Below, piece by piece: positions 1 through 12,664 of a stretch of 64,000 nt of DNA (positions are counted from its first letter, which is position 1; every line of letters starts with the position of its first letter). This stretch comes from Actinostola sp. cb2023. Lineage: Eukaryota > Cnidaria > Anthozoa > Actiniaria > Actinostolidae. The notes beneath the pieces are model-generated. The model did not search any database and was not told the origin of the DNA. It worked only from the letters and a program-made list of their open reading frames with translations. The stretch spans positions 558,001 through 622,000 of the forward strand of contig JAUJYZ010000325.1 of NCBI GenBank assembly GCA_033675265.1, in the 5' to 3' direction. The position numbers and the translations under genes are program-made.

Positions 1-108
1 TTGACAAGTGAATAGTTAACATGAGGTTTCTCATTATTTTTACATTTTTCCCATCTTCATTGTAACACAATGAATAGTAGAAGTTTTCAATAAAATGGCA
101 TTTGCCAC

Positions 109-787
109 TCAAGGTACTTAAGGCCTGGTTCAAGCCTTAAATAGCAGAAAAACGAAAAAAATTATAATGTCTAATCATTTTGACTAAACATCACAAAACT
201 TGGCACAGCTTGAGAGTTTTATATCCTCTACTCATTTAAGTGAATGAAATCCAAAACAGCGTATCACGTGGTTAACCACGTGACAAAGAATTTTGAAAAC
301 AAAATATAAAATGCGGTCGCCAGTTTAAGAGGAAAGTGAAAGCAAATAGTTGTGTATAATCACGTTTATGATCATCTATTAAGCCTCGTTTAGAAAACCT
401 GTCTCCCGCTTTTTGCAAGGAGAATATTTCGGAAAAGAGGTCACGTGACCATTTCATCAGATTATATTTCTGTAGTTTTCTCTTAAACTATATATAATTC
501 CGAGGTTTTCTCGACGCTATCTTGTTTAACTGGTTATCCTTAACGCTATTACGTAAAAGGTATTTCGTTGTGAATTGAATTCACGACCGCATTTAAGAAA
601 AACTATATTTTCCTCCATAAAGTCACGTGACCACATGACGTCACAATTGTTAGATCCAAATTGTCTCAAATCTTGTATATAACCTTATGCCTAAATATGA
701 GTGCCTAAGTAAATTAGAGCAGCGAGTTATTACAAGAAATGTGATTTTCCAAATTGCCTTTTTGAACCAGGCCTTAAGTACCTTGAC
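109..787. repeat. Foldback (MITE-like) element, about 680 bp
   Basis: The ends are inverted copies of each other: the arm at 109-132 reads as the reverse complement of 764-787 (core AAGGCCTGGTTCAA). The interior is AT-rich, has several CACGTG palindromes and shows no credible coding frame. It looks like a non-autonomous DNA transposon. I could not define a target-site duplication. Bases 1-108 and 790-1080 hold nothing else I can identify. Confidence 0.6.
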
Positions 788-1083
788 AATTGAATGTGTA
801 TTCAGAGTTCCTTTTCTTACACTTTCCACTATCATACATTTATCCGTTTGTAAATGGAAAACCGGGTGAACTGGAAATTTTCTGAAAACCTGACAACACT
901 ACGACTCCTGACAACACTGTATCCCATAATCCGTTTTCCAAATTTGTATTCAGAAGAAAAGCATTGTGGTTGTCATGTGTGAAACTGAAACATTCACACC
1001 GTAAAACCGGTATATTTTTTTTGTGTAATTATAACCGGGATTTTATAATTACGGTATGTACCTAATTGACCGAGGCCAATGCA

Positions 1084-1092
1084 GTATATAAG
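1084..1092 (+). promoter_or_regulatory. Possible TATA box upstream of the collagen-like exon
   Basis: The string GTATATAAG lies about 80 bases before the splice acceptor of the collagen-like exon. A TATA box here would put a transcription start near 1115, leaving room for only a very short first exon. It could equally be a chance AT-rich string. Confidence 0.3.
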
Positions 1093-1167
1093 ATATGGAC
1101 CGCGAACCTACCAATCAAAAGGCAAGTTATTTTACATTTTGTTAAATATTGTTGTTTTGTTTCTCAG

Positions 1168-1499
1168 ACCACCAGAGAAGTACACGATATGTGCCTGTAG
1201 TCCAGCCAGTCTTAACTAATTACTATGCTAATCTACCATACGATCCAAGACAGCCCGCAGGACCTGCAGGACCTGACGGACCACCAGGACTACCCGGGCC
1301 TCAAGGACCAAAGGGACCTTCAGGACCTCCTGGACGCGCAGGAAATATCGGTGCTTGGGGATGGAAGGGCTATCCTGGAAACCCAGCAGGACCACCAGGT
1401 AGACCAGGACGCCCCGGACCTCCAGGTCCACGAGGAGGTCAAGGACCAAGTGGAGTTGCAGGACCAGCAGGAATATCCGGGGGAGCGGGAAGGCGATGA
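1168..1499 (+). CDS. Short collagen-like protein, last coding exon
   Basis: This 3' exon starts after a pyrimidine-rich acceptor (TTTGTTTCTCAG) with two bases completing a split codon, and ends at TGA. It encodes about 110 residues: a leader of roughly 25 with several Tyr and Pro, then about 75 residues of Gly-X-Y triplets ([20 protein letters not shown]) with one phase slip near GNPAGPP and a Trp-bearing stretch ([10 protein letters not shown]). Collagen triplets form a triple helix in secreted proteins. No cysteine is visible in this exon, so the Cys-rich ends that define cnidarian minicollagens are absent here, and I do not call it one. The upstream exon with the signal peptide was not found. 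A poly(A) signal (AATAAA, 1649-1654) follows. Confidence 0.7.
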
Positions 1500-2173
1500 G
1501 AATTAATTGTTTATAATTAAGTTGTTTTCTTTGATTCAGTCACAGTATATTTGAAATGGCTAGAAGGTTTTTACAGATCTAGAGCAACTGCAGATCTAGA
1601 ATTTCTGTACAAGTTTTGTATTTCTTTAAATTTTTCACAGACTTCGCAATAAATATTTATCCAAAGAAAAAAGCGTTTGGATTTTGTAACGAATTACAGT
1701 AGCAGCTCGTTCGATCTGTTCCTCACTCTACAGCCTATTCCCCGAGCTACTTGTAATAACAATAGACCTAGAGTAAGTAGTGCTATTAAAAATCTTGTAA
1801 TAGTCCCTTTTCGCGTTCACGGATCCCGTTGTAAAACCGCTGTACTTATTGACATCAGACGCAATTGTACAGGGTTAGCCTCGAGTTAATGCAAATTATT
1901 CATAAATATCAACAAGAACACGAAAAAATGTTGATATAAAACTATAGAAACATCTTTTTAATTGCACGGACTGTTTTCTGAATCGAGGCTAAGCCTGCGT
2001 CTTTTGTCAAGGACAGCAGTCATCTCTAAACAACGCGAAACTGGAGTATTGCAGCCAGGATGCATTATTACATTAGAGTAGTACTGCCTATAAATTCTCA
2101 CTGTTTACTATAAGCAAGAGATTAACGTGTGTGTGGCTGTTCAAGTAGACGAAGTTGTTGAAGTGGCTTAATC

Positions 2174-2175
<2 letters not shown>

Positions 2176-2233
<58 letters not shown>
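2176..2233 (+). repeat. Poly(G) run of about 58 bases
   Basis: An uninterrupted homopolymer of G. Its length is probably not reliable in an assembly, and the strand could form G-quadruplexes. It sits between the collagen-like gene and sulfite oxidase. The rest of 1500-3125 holds a hairpin at 2304-2418 and no gene I can support. Confidence 0.9.
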
Positions 2234-2234
<1 letters not shown>

Positions 2235-2303
2235 TTTATTCGCTACTTTGCTGACTGGTATAAAAATTCTTAAAACAGAATCTCTTGGGAATTGTTTTTA
2301 ATA

Positions 2304-2418
2304 TACATCCTCGGGAACCCAGGGGTATAATATGTCGCTCGTTACTCCCTCCCAGAGAAATACTTTCTCTGGGAGCGAGTAACGATTGACAGAATATACC
2401 CCTGGGTTCCCGAGGATG
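2304..2418. repeat. Near-perfect hairpin, 56-bp arms
   Basis: The left arm starting ACATCCTCGGGAACCCAGGG is matched by the right arm ending CCCTGGGTTCCCGAGGATGT, with a loop of only a few bases. It resembles a compact foldback MITE. No coding content. Confidence 0.8.
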
Positions 2419-3125
2419 TTTTTACTACCGATGGTCCCCCTTGGAGGACACCCGGGAAAACTCCTCCCAGAGCCCGCGTTATCGCGTGCTGGGTAAGAAA
2501 TGTTAACACGTGGAATGTTTTTCACGTGTTGGTCACGCAGTATCTACGTCATCATTCAAACCGGTTCAAACCGGTCTTGCATCACCGCCTAAATAGAGGG
2601 AAGAGAAATTCTTTGACGGCATTCAAGTCGTATTTTTAAAGGCGAGTTGAAACCAAGTTGCGGAGCGAACTAGCCCTGCTCGTCCTGACGTCACTTCCCA
2701 TTATTCGTTTGTCTCTACCTTTTATGAGTTCACAGACCATAGTTAATAGAAAATAATCGTTCCTTTCTATTAACTATGGACAGACGTTTCGGCGACAAAC
2801 TCGTATATTTTTTGTATAATGAATAGTTCAAATGAATACACATATTTCCCATTCAAGTTTTAATAAAGTATATTGTGACTGCAAACGAAGGTATTATTAT
2901 TATTATTGATTGATCAGGGTATTTTTATTTAAATTTCTGATTTACGAAATTACATTGGCAAATCAGTTGACTCATGTTTTAACATGACCTCGTTGGTTTT
3001 TCTACTTCGACAAGTATCTAAGAAGGTTGATAGAGGAGAATCTACTGTCCACTAGTCATAAAAACTAATAAATGCCGGCCCTATTTTGGAATAAATATTT
3101 TGGAATTCTTTTTTGACATTCTCGT

Positions 3126-6100
3126 TTACTCTTCCACGTTGACGTCCACTCGGTGCCAGGCGTTAGACAACACCCCACGTAGGTTCCATATCGGTGCAAC
3201 ATTGTCAGGTTGAACGTTGTACGAGCTGTCTACAGCCTTACAAACGATAGCTAGCTTACTGAGGCCCGACGGGATAGGTAAGGTGGCCTCCCACAATGAC
3301 CACGCCCAAGCGCGACCATCACGCTGCTTGACACCCTCTAGGTTAGCAGTGGACCATGTTTTACCCCCATCAAGCGAAACGTCCACGCGCACGATGCCAC
3401 GCCCACCACCACTCCAAGCGTAACCTCTGATAGTAACATGCTCCTCATCACGTGATACCTTGGAGTCCTGACTGGGTTGACAGATAGCTGACGTCACAGG
3501 TTGGTCTTGTATGGCTGGCGATGACGAAAAGTCGACACTGTCCCAGTCAACGGACGGGCAGAAACCTTTGTAGTCGTTCTGCTGCCAGTGGCTGGTACTC
3601 TCTGTTTTACTGGCCACGACTTTGGACAGCCACTTTACGTTCCTGGCCCCAACGATTCCTGGTACAAGGGCGCGCACGGGGAACCCATGATCAAGGGGAA
3701 TTGGTTTGCCATTCATCTCGTAAGCAAGCAGGACACTGCCGCGCGCTGACATGGCTTTATCGATTGGAATTGAAGACCCGTATGTTGTCCCTGTGATATC
3801 TTTATCGTAGCCCTCGAACACAATATGCTGGACTCCAGCCTTTTCCATTGCGTCTTCGTCTAGCCCTGCAGACTCAAAGACATCTTTCAACAAAACACCA
3901 CTCCAACTTGCTGTAGAGATAGCTCCTTGAGTCCAGTTCAAACCCTTAACTTTTTTAACTACGTTCATCTCGCTTCGTCTGTTCCCCGCGCACTGTATCG
4001 TAGTGGTCACAGTTCGTTTCTTGTACTTGGTTTTCAATTCGTCCAATGATAAGATAACTGGCTTCATATTTTCTCCCGATATTTCAAGCCTGTAGTCTTT
4101 TTCGTTGAGATTCGGCACAGGAAGGTGGTTACGTACAAAGAACAACTCGTTGGGAGTCACATAGCTGTCAGCCAGCAGCTCAAGCGGCGGCTCAGCGTTG
4201 AATGGCTTCACCGAGTTGGGTCGAAGTGCTGGATGACGCTGTGGCTCCTTTTTGAAGGGGTCATTTTCATCAACGTTACTTGCACGCTGTTCGGGATCAA
4301 GTTCCCCTATGCGATACTCTTCTAATATCTCCACTACCTCATCTTTCTTGTGTACAGGGTACATCGCCCAGTATGGCTCCAGATCACCGCCAGCAGCAAG
4401 GATGATTTTACTAGGTCCACCAGGATGATTCTCGACGAACTCTGTGATATCGTACACGCCTCCATTGTACGCTACCCAAATCCCTGTTTGATGAGTCTTG
4501 TGTTTTGCTAACTCCTCGCGAGAGATTGTACCGGGCTTTGCACCCTTGTCTTGATTGTCAGAAGTTTTCAGTTGCTTGGCATGAAAAACCTGCAATAATA
4601 ATAAAATAATAAATAATAATAATAAAACTTGTAAAAACTAGACGCTCTAGCGTTCACTTGGGCTACTGATAAGGAGATGTTGAATCCGAGAATTGGTAGC
4701 TTCAAAATTGCAAGGTTTCTGAAAATGGTGACCATTATAAGGTAGCTTTAGCCTGTTACTGCACAATTTGAATACAGTAAAACAGTATTTATACAGTCAA
4801 CAACACCAGCTCAGAATGTTGTCAAATCCTGGTTATATTTTCAACCAACAAAATTATGCCTGTTACAAGCCCCCCCCCCCCCCCCCCGGATCCGCCTCTT
4901 ACGTTCCCTTGTTTCCTTAATATAAACATTTTCACAGAATACGGTATAACTTCAAATTGAAAATTAGGACAGATTGCGGAAGAAGTCACAGATTTGAATT
5001 GTGTTCCAAATATTGAAATTATCACGAGTTTATTGTAAATTTTAAATAAAGACCAGTAGATTGGAAACGTATTTATCAGCTTATTTCGAAACGTATTTTT
5101 ATTCCGGTTATAAGCCCCCCTCGGAAATAAGCCCCCCACCCCCCCTCTCCCCCCCCCCCCTCTCCCCTTATCCCCCCCCCCCCAATTCGGTGTAACCCTC
5201 ATTAAATAAAGTTGATTATTTATTTATTATTAGTAGCCAATCAGAGCTCACGAAAAGTACTATTCACTTGTGTGGTATACTTATGTACTCTAATATTATT
5301 TATCAATTTATCAAATTGTGTCTCACTTGTTGCTTTCTATAAATTAAGCCAGCCCCAATCACAGCACCAGTGACTATCCCCAAAAGCTCGTATCCATAGC
5401 TACCATGTTGCTTAGCAACAGAGACAGTTCCGCTTAAACTTCTCTTCAAGACTTTTGATGGCAGAGTCCTCAAGGATGAGATTGACCTGTGAAAGATATA
5501 CATAAACTTTTATATTCGGAGCTAAATAATTAGAGAAAACAAAAGTACAAAATGTAATCTATTTGGATGTAAATAGATAGAAATTCTGTATTACAATGTA
5601 TTATTTCAAAGCCATCTCTCTGGAATTAGCCTTTTCCATATAGAGCGGGAAATTGGGTTCGAGCTGAGACCGCAAAGCATGTATGGATTGTAACAACCCT
5701 GCATTTAAATTTTCATTTTTGCATATTATAAATTTTTTGCAAAATATGTTCATAAGTAAGAATTTATGCATATCTTTCTACTGAAAAGGACCATTCAAGT
5801 TTTTGTTTATAGGCTAAAACACATACATTTATAGGCTAAAACACATAATTTTATGTGTCCTGAGATAAAAATGTACTATATGTGTAGGCTAAAACACATA
5901 AATTTATGTGTCCTGAGATATATATCAACAATTGTGCTATTTGTTTGCAAGATTGAATAAATGAAAAACTGCAAAATAGTAATTTTGAACAATTGTACGT
6001 GATGGAAATTGAACTCCAAATAATGAAACTGTCCTTTTTGAATGGTCAGACCTGTTAAATTCTAAAAACGTGTGCAAAATGGAACTAATTTCAGCAAAAT

Positions 6101-7354
6101 GCAATAATGCTAATTTAAATGCAGGGTTGTTTTGTTTGGAAGGACAGAATCACATTCGACTATTGATTCCCGTGGAAGTTTAGCTCCTGGGATGTCTTCT
6201 TCGGTGAGTAAAATATGTTCTTTAGATGGGACTGTCGAGTTATCTTTTACGAAGGACGCCATTACTATTTTTGTCCTTCCAAACAATCCATACATGCTTT
6301 GCGGTCCCAACTCGAACCCAGTTTCCCGCTCTATATGGAAAAGGCGAATTAGGTCAAGTTTTCGCAAAATAAAATAAATCATGGAGTATAAAACTGTGTT
6401 TCAATAATCACAAAAGATCATTGCAACAAAATCATTAGCAAAATCGATAGCTATGGCTAGTATTTATTTCTTATATAGCGCCTCTTCCATAAATGTCCAT
6501 CATCATCATTCTCATCATCATTCTCATCATAATCATTCTTGTCATCATTCTCATCATCATTCTCATCATAATCATTCTTGTCATCATCATCATAATTCTT
6601 GTCATCATCATCATCATCATTCTTATCATCATCATCATTCTCATCATCATCATTCTTGTCATTAATTGTTATCATTCTCATCATCATTCTCATCATCATT
6701 CTCATCATCATTATTCTCATCATCATCATTCTCATCATCATCATCATCATTCTCATCATCATCATTCTCATCATCATTCTTGTCATTGTTGTCATTGTTA
6801 TCATTATCATCATTCTCCTCATCATCATCATTCTCCTCATCATTCTTGTCATTGTTATCATCATTCTCATCATCATCATTCTTGTCATTGTTATCATTAT
6901 CATCATCATTCTCCTCATCATCATCATTCTCATCATCATCATTCTTGTCATTGTTATCATCATTCTCATCATCATTATCACTCTCATTGTCATTATTCTC
7001 ATCATAATATAATATCATTAATTAATATAATAATATAATAATATCATCATTCTCATCATCATCATCATCATTCTCATCATTCTTGTCATTGTTATCATTC
7101 TCATCATCATTCTCCTCATCATCATCATTCTCATCATCATCATTCTTGTCATTGTTATCATCATCCATCATCATCATTCTCATCAACATCATGCACACTA
7201 TCTATCTTCATGTACATCATCGTTATTTATATCAATGTCTTGTCCTTTACCTGACCTACCGCTTTGTATATTAATATCAATCAGTTGTATATTATTACCT
7301 TGGAACACCAAGACCTCCGCTTCCGAGGAATCGCCTTGCTGCCTGGCTCAACAT
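3126..7354 (-). CDS. SUOX: Sulfite oxidase, mitochondrial, three exons
   Basis: Oxidises sulfite to sulfate in the mitochondrial intermembrane space, the last step of sulfur amino-acid breakdown. Coding exons are 7299-7354, 5327-5486 and 3126-4589 (1680 nt, 559 residues; human is about 545). All junctions are GT-AG and phases match (an AGG codon is split across the first). Exon 1 gives an Arg-rich mitochondrial presequence starting MLSQAARRFLG. Exon 2 gives a hydrophobic segment (LLGIVTGAVIGAGLIY) that should act as stop-transfer. Exon 3 holds the cytochrome b5 domain, with heme ligands in HPGG (His127) and YPVHKK (His152), then the molybdopterin domain with the Mo-ligating Cys272 in QCAGNRR, and the C-terminal dimerisation domain. 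I chose the start because it is the only ATG giving a matching phase and a typical presequence. Intron 1 carries a foldback element and a CAT-rich satellite. Confidence 0.93.
5120..5182 (+). repeat. C-rich low-complexity run in SUOX intron 2
   Basis: Runs of C interrupted by T and A, with a similar shorter run at 4870-4887. These are simple sequence and not coding. Confidence 0.8.
5624..6352. repeat. Foldback element in SUOX intron 1
   Basis: The left end (CTTTTCCATATAGAGCGGGA and onward, including GACCGCAAAGCATGTATGGA) is inverted at the right end near 6280-6350. A second inverted pair lies inside (GCAGGGTTGT near 6121 against ACAACCCTGC near 5693). It also contains small direct repeats of AGGCTAAAACACATA at 5812-5900. 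It is probably a non-autonomous transposon. Confidence 0.7.
6493..7170 (+). repeat. Degenerate CAT/CATT satellite
   Basis: About 680 bases of TCATCATCATT-type repeats broken by TTGTCATTGTTATCA variants. Long open frames cross it on both strands only because the repeat lacks stop codons. It lies in intron 1 of SUOX, just downstream of the presequence exon. Confidence 0.9.
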
Positions 7355-8501
7355 GTCCTTGGAGACCTTGGAGAACAATTATTATTATTAGAAGAACAAA
7401 TATCTGCATTACACTATTTTATGGTATACATTAATAGCAGGTGAAAATATCTTTTGACTGTCAATATATAATTTTGGAACTTTTATCTACATAAATATAT
7501 AGACAATATGCTGTGTACTGTCTGTACTCTGTACAAAATGATAATTATAGTTGATCAGCTGAGAGGTGAAACTGTACGTATTGGCCAACAACATAGACAT
7601 TGTATTTCACAACACTTAGTCTATGAGACATATCGGCCATGAAGACCCCTGTTAAACTTAAAAGATTGTAAATTATAATTTATTTATATTCTATTTCTTT
7701 ATCTTTAATTTATCTTAGTTCTCCCAATAGTTATACACTATTTGAGAGTATTTCTTCCAAGTTCTTTATTCCATTGTCAATGATTGCATACATTTATATA
7801 AATAATACTAACTAGACGCTCTACTAGCATGAAGTCAGGCTTCTAAATGAAATGTAGCCTATTTGAACTAAGTATAGATATCTTATAGTGCGACTAAAAC
7901 AGTGTTTGGTCGCTCGTTGGATGACTCGGTAGAACATGCAAACATGCAACGAATCATCACAAACTCAGCGAATCATGAATGACAATGACATAGTTTATTT
8001 GGTACCATAGATATATCCATACAGACAGATCGCAGAGTGATTAAACAATGTTTGGATGAAGTGTAAATATGGGTAATTTACCTCGACGGCTCAGTCAGCT
8101 GAAGACCTCACAACTGTTCTGACTTCACTGCTTGTATTAACTCACTTCGATTCGTTCTAAGTTCTAAAGATCTCTAGACCCTTTGCAGTACTAGTACTGG
8201 ATTGATAAATCCATATCTCTATGAATTATTGTGGTTATTTTGAAAACAAGATGACATAACCTTCCTCCAACAAGGTTTTTGAATTCAGACTCGATGTCTC
8301 ATATTGATAAATCATGTTGTTAGAGCCTTCGGTGATTATCCTAGTGGCCGGCACAGGGCGCATGCGCTGTAGAACCCAGTTAGCGATTTGAGGTCAAAGA
8401 CGGACTCATTTTTAGAGTCTGGCTTTTCCACAGGAAGCCCGACTAAAGAGGATGAAACTTTATAGGGAAGGTCTCATATTGGTGTCGTATCATTGACCTC
8501 C

Positions 8502-8835
8502 CAGTTCCCTGTACGGGACCTGGAAAGATTGCTTGTTGGTCACACTTTCGGACCGTTGTTCAAATGTGGGTTCTTTTTGAGAGTATCATGCTCAGTATAT
8601 AGTATCGGTGCGCATGTGTGAGGCGTTGCAATTAAGCTGCAACAGGATACTGCTATGTTTGTGTTTTCCTTGCTGTTTTTTTACTGAAATCATCACAAAA
8701 TGTATTATTTTGGAAGATCGTTTATGAAGCTGTTCAATAAACTCGCAGATCGTGTTTTATCGGGTCTATAAAAAACATTCGGCTTCGCCTCGTGGTTTTA
8801 AACCTGATAAAACACTCCTGCTCGTTTATTATATA
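8502..8835 (+). repeat. Dispersed repeat family R1, copy 1
   Basis: Runs from CAGTTCCCTGTACGGGAC to CACTCCTGCTCGTTTATT. A second copy in the same orientation is at 38402-38755 in a TRPA1 intron. Near the end is an inverted pair (TGTTTTATCGGGTC / CCTGATAAAACA). No coding frame. Confidence 0.7.
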
Positions 8836-9029
8836 ATAATAATAATAAGCTAATAAATCGGTTCAATGCGCTTTTAATACAACCGATGGAGGACTTTTTC
8901 GGGCTGCATATGAAGGCGCCTACGGCAGCCGAGCAGCTTACAATCATGAGGAGTTAGTACGTTATATAGTAAGCTTAAGCTTATATGTTATGCCTCTAAA
9001 TTATGTGAAGTAGGCTGTTGAACGATATT

Positions 9030-9265
9030 ATTACTCTTACGAAGAGTTCAACAGGTCCATGGTTAGATTTAGGGTCGGGAGACAGGACCTCAGGTTTTAA
9101 TGTCCTTAGCTTATCCGAGAAGACGTGAAGGTCTAACCATTTGCAGATGTAATTACAAAGGCAACACCTCCTCAATTGATTTAGACCCTGAGTATTTAAT
9201 AAACTTGAATCACGACACTCCCGCACAATAGACAGGTACTCAACCAACTGAGCCAACCGGACGGT
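9030..9265 (-). mobile_element. tRNA-derived SINE
   Basis: Read on the minus strand it starts CCGTCCGGTTGGCTCAGTTGG, with a recognisable Pol III A box (TGGCTCAGTTGG), a degenerate B box (GTGATTCAAGTT), and a body with TACTCAGGGTCTAAATC and TAATTACATCTGCAAATGG. I recognise this family from anthozoan genomes. The damaged B box suggests an old, inactive copy. Confidence 0.75.
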
Positions 9266-9780
9266 CGACGTTTAAACAGTACATAAACTTCAAATAACAC
9301 AAGAATATTTCTACAAGAGCTTACCTTTTCCTTGAATGCAAACTTTTACGCAAAACTAATGCCTCTGTGTCGTAAGTAGATGAAAGAAATTTCATCAACA
9401 AGAACGATCACGTGAAACATCTTTGTCTCTGCCCAGCATGTGTTCTTCTCTATCTGCGCATGTCACACATGTGCATGGCCGTTGGGTTCACATTGAAGCG
9501 TTCACAAACGTTCCACAACTGAAACGACAACTGAAACTAGAGCACAAAGGTTTCAAAGAATGAGAAGTTTTACTCGACATAAATTTCTCATAACACAAAC
9601 AATGGAATTTCACGAGTCACAGTCTATATATTCACGAGTCACAGCATACTAGCCTCACATCCGGACTTTTCTATGAACGATGACGTGAAAAAACGCAGGC
9701 TACAGGCATACCAGACTCAATGTTTTGTGGGGTTCCTGTGGTAGTATTATGGCCACGTGACTGAATTTGATTGAATTTAG

Positions 9781-9827
9781 CAACCTCGTCCCCAGAGCGA
9801 GAAGAGAGGGCCCTGGGGACGAGGTTG
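9781..9827. repeat. Short hairpin
   Basis: CAACCTCGTCCCCAG is inverted as CTGGGGACGAGGTTG within 47 bases. The region 7355-13000 is otherwise repeats, with no gene I can support. Confidence 0.75.
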
Positions 9828-10830
9828 TGAATTTAGGTACTTTTGAAGTTCGATTTTCACGTTTTCTTTTTCTTCTGAAATTTCAAATATCGAATAAAAA
9901 GAAACTTCAATCCTTATATTTCTCAGAAATGTGTGTTATTTTGTCGTGGGAGCAAATGCTGTCACGTGAAGGAGGAAAAAATCACAATGCAGGCAACTGG
10001 CGATCTACCCTGCAGTCTTCTTCCTTCTCTCTCTCGGGAGGAGATTAAAAGAAGACTCTGCTCGCAGGGTACTGGCGATCAAAAAAAACCACCAAATTCA
10101 CCACATTCTCCCCAAACTTTTGGCACAAAACTGCTGGCAAACTGTCCTTTGTGTTGCACAGTATTAATTCCAGGTAGCCTTGATTCTTGTCGGAAATTAA
10201 ATGCCCTCGAATTAGAGAAGCGAGAACTGATCAACCTAGTTTAACTAAACAAGGTTTGGTGTGAATGGGGTATTACTGAGTTGACTGATACTCTGGTCTA
10301 TAGATACTGGGGGACGTGCTCCCTCTAGGAAATGCCTATCCTAACCAAAGGTATGACTTCCTGCGAGCCCTGCCCAGAGCAGGTTGTTTTGAACCCCACA
10401 TATAGCGGACCCTATGCATAATTCCGTGCCTTTAAAATAGACAAACTAAAACCTTTACAGTACAAATGGCTTCAGCCATCGGAAAGAGTACTTCAAAATA
10501 CACAAAATTGGAAAGTTGGGTTGTTATAGACCTAATATTCAAGAACTTATTACGGATCAAAAGTGAAAACTGACAGAGAGTTTTGTATGTATATCAACCG
10601 AGGCCTTTAGAGCCTCGTTTTCATGTTATTTCACACTATAAAGTACTCATAACTTCGCAGGAATTTAATATTTCACCTTCAAACTCACAGACTAACTTTC
10701 TTGGAGCATTTGCTATCATTTTGAACCTTTTTGCTACTTAAAACATAAATGCTCAACTATTATGCTAATTATAAACTTGGACCCAGTCTTTGCTCGTACA
10801 CTGCGCGCGCATCACTTTGAGCTTTTATTT

Positions 10831-11343
10831 GCAGCAACTCGTTTTATTTGCAGCAACTCGTTTTATTTGCAGCAACTCGTTTTATTTGCAGCAACTCGTT
10901 TTATTTGCAGCAACTCGTTTTATTTGCAGCAACTCGTTTTATTTGCAGCAACTCGTTTTATTTGCAGCAACTCGTTTTATTTGCAGCAACTCGTTTTATT
11001 TGCAGCAACTCGTTTTATTTGCAGCAACTCGTTTTATTTGCAGCAACTCGTTTTATTTGCAGCAACTCGTTTTATTTGCAGCAACTCGTTTTATTTGCAG
11101 CAACTCGTTTTATTTGCAGCAACTCGTTTTATTTGCAGCAACTCGTTTTATTTGCAGCAACTCGTTTTATTTGCAGCAACTCGTTTTATTTGCAGCAACT
11201 CGTTTTTATTTGCAGCAACTCGTTTTATTTGCAGCAACTCGTTTTATTTGCAGCAACTCGTTTTATTTGCAGCAACTCGTTTTATTTGCAGCAACTCGTT
11301 TTATTTGCAGCAACTCGTTTTGTTTGCAGCAACTCGTTTTATT
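10831..11343 (+). repeat. 19-bp satellite, about 27 copies
   Basis: The unit GCAGCAACTCGTTTTATTT repeats head to tail with almost no variation (one copy has an extra T near 11200, one has a G substitution near 11330). Because 19 is not a multiple of 3 and the unit lacks stops, all three forward frames stay open with the same cyclic peptide, so this is not a gene. The array abuts a hairpin-ended element. Confidence 0.95.
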
Positions 11344-11344
11344 T

Positions 11345-11429
11345 GTAACAAGACGCTCAATGAGCGTACACTCGGGCAATATTACATTTTATTACTCGGG
11401 TTTCCTTCGGAAGGGCCCGAGTAATTAGC
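11345..11429 (-). mobile_element. Mini copy of hairpin-ended element, family H
   Basis: It has both ends of the element seen full length at 58241-59451: one end TAATTACTCGGGCCCTTCCG with its stem-loop, and the other with GTACGCTCATTGAGCGTCTT. The middle is deleted to about 20 bases. The 19-bp satellite lies directly against one end. Short hairpins at both ends and a neighbouring minisatellite recall Helentron-type non-autonomous elements, but I cannot prove that class. Confidence 0.55.
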
Positions 11430-11735
11430 TCGTTGATTAGATAGGCCGGGAATATTCCATCCCTCCAATTACGAGATGTGTAAAACCTGTCTAGCAAGAG
11501 TTGCTTTAGTGTTTATCATTCCCGTTCACAGTCATACTCGATTGCAGATTGTGCTTAGTCATCATAGCTGTATTCACGACTAAAAACATTTCTCAATGTT
11601 TAGATCTGAGATAACGATTATAGTCAGATCAAATCAGTGTTTGGTTACTTGTTGGGTGACTCGGTAGAACATACAGAATTTGGAATCGCCCCGCACTCGA
11701 TAACATAATACCGCCGGGCCAGCTCAGAATCTGTA

Positions 11736-12629
11736 TAAACGACCAACATCGAGAAAACAAACTTAGATTTGGAGAACTACATGTAGTCAGCTAGATATCT
11801 TTGCGTGATTGATTCTGACAACTGACAACTGAACTTGCCCCTGCTTGACCTCCGGTGCTTCCTGATTGGTTTGTGGTTTGTAATCTCTCTTGTGGTCAGA
11901 CTTCATGTCTCCACCTTCCATTTTATAACAACCACTAACAACAAAAAACAAAAAACAAAAAAAAGACGGTCTGCAATTAAGACTCCTGTCCCGGCCTTCG
12001 GCCTGGGCACGAGTAATAAACGACCAACATCGAGAAAACAAACTTAGATTTGGAGAACTACATGTAGTCAGCTAGATATCTTTGCGTGATTGATTCTGAC
12101 AACTGACAACTGAACTTGCCCCTGCTTGACCTCCGGTGCTTCCTGATTGGTTTGTGGTTTGTAATCTCTCTTGTGGTCAGACTTCATGTCTCCACCTTCC
12201 ATTTTATAACAACCACTAACAACAAAAAACAAAAAACAAAAAAAAGACGGTCTGCAATTAAGACTCCTGTCCCGGCCTTCGGCCTGGGCACGAGTAATAA
12301 ACGACCAACATCGAGAAAACAAACTTAGATTTGGAGAACTACATGTAGTCAGCTAGATATCTTTGCGTGATTGATTCTGACAACTGACAACTGAACTTGC
12401 CCCTGCTTGACCTCCGGTGCTTCCCGATTGGTTTGTGGTTTGTAATCTCTCTTGTGGTCAGACTTCATGTCTCCACCTTCCATTTTATAACAACCACTAA
12501 CACAAACAAAAAAAAAAAAAAAAAAAAAAAGACGGTCTGCAATTAAGACTCCTGTCCCGGCCTTCGGCCTGGGCACGAGTAATAAACGACCAACATCGAG
12601 AAAACATACTTAGACTTGGAGAACTACAT

Positions 12630-12664
<35 letters not shown>

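Noticed and set aside
5303..5503. Stand-alone small protein starting MYIFHRSISS
   Set aside because: It is sulfite oxidase exon 2 with intron read at both ends; the true exon is 5327-5486.
6457..7038. Met-, His-, Ser- and Ile-rich open frames on both strands
   Set aside because: Low-complexity CAT/CATT satellite inside SUOX intron 1; every frame is open on both strands.
10762..11428. Three overlapping open frames of 166-220 codons
   Set aside because: They are the same cyclic peptide forced by the stop-free 19-bp satellite in all three frames; there is no start context or domain.
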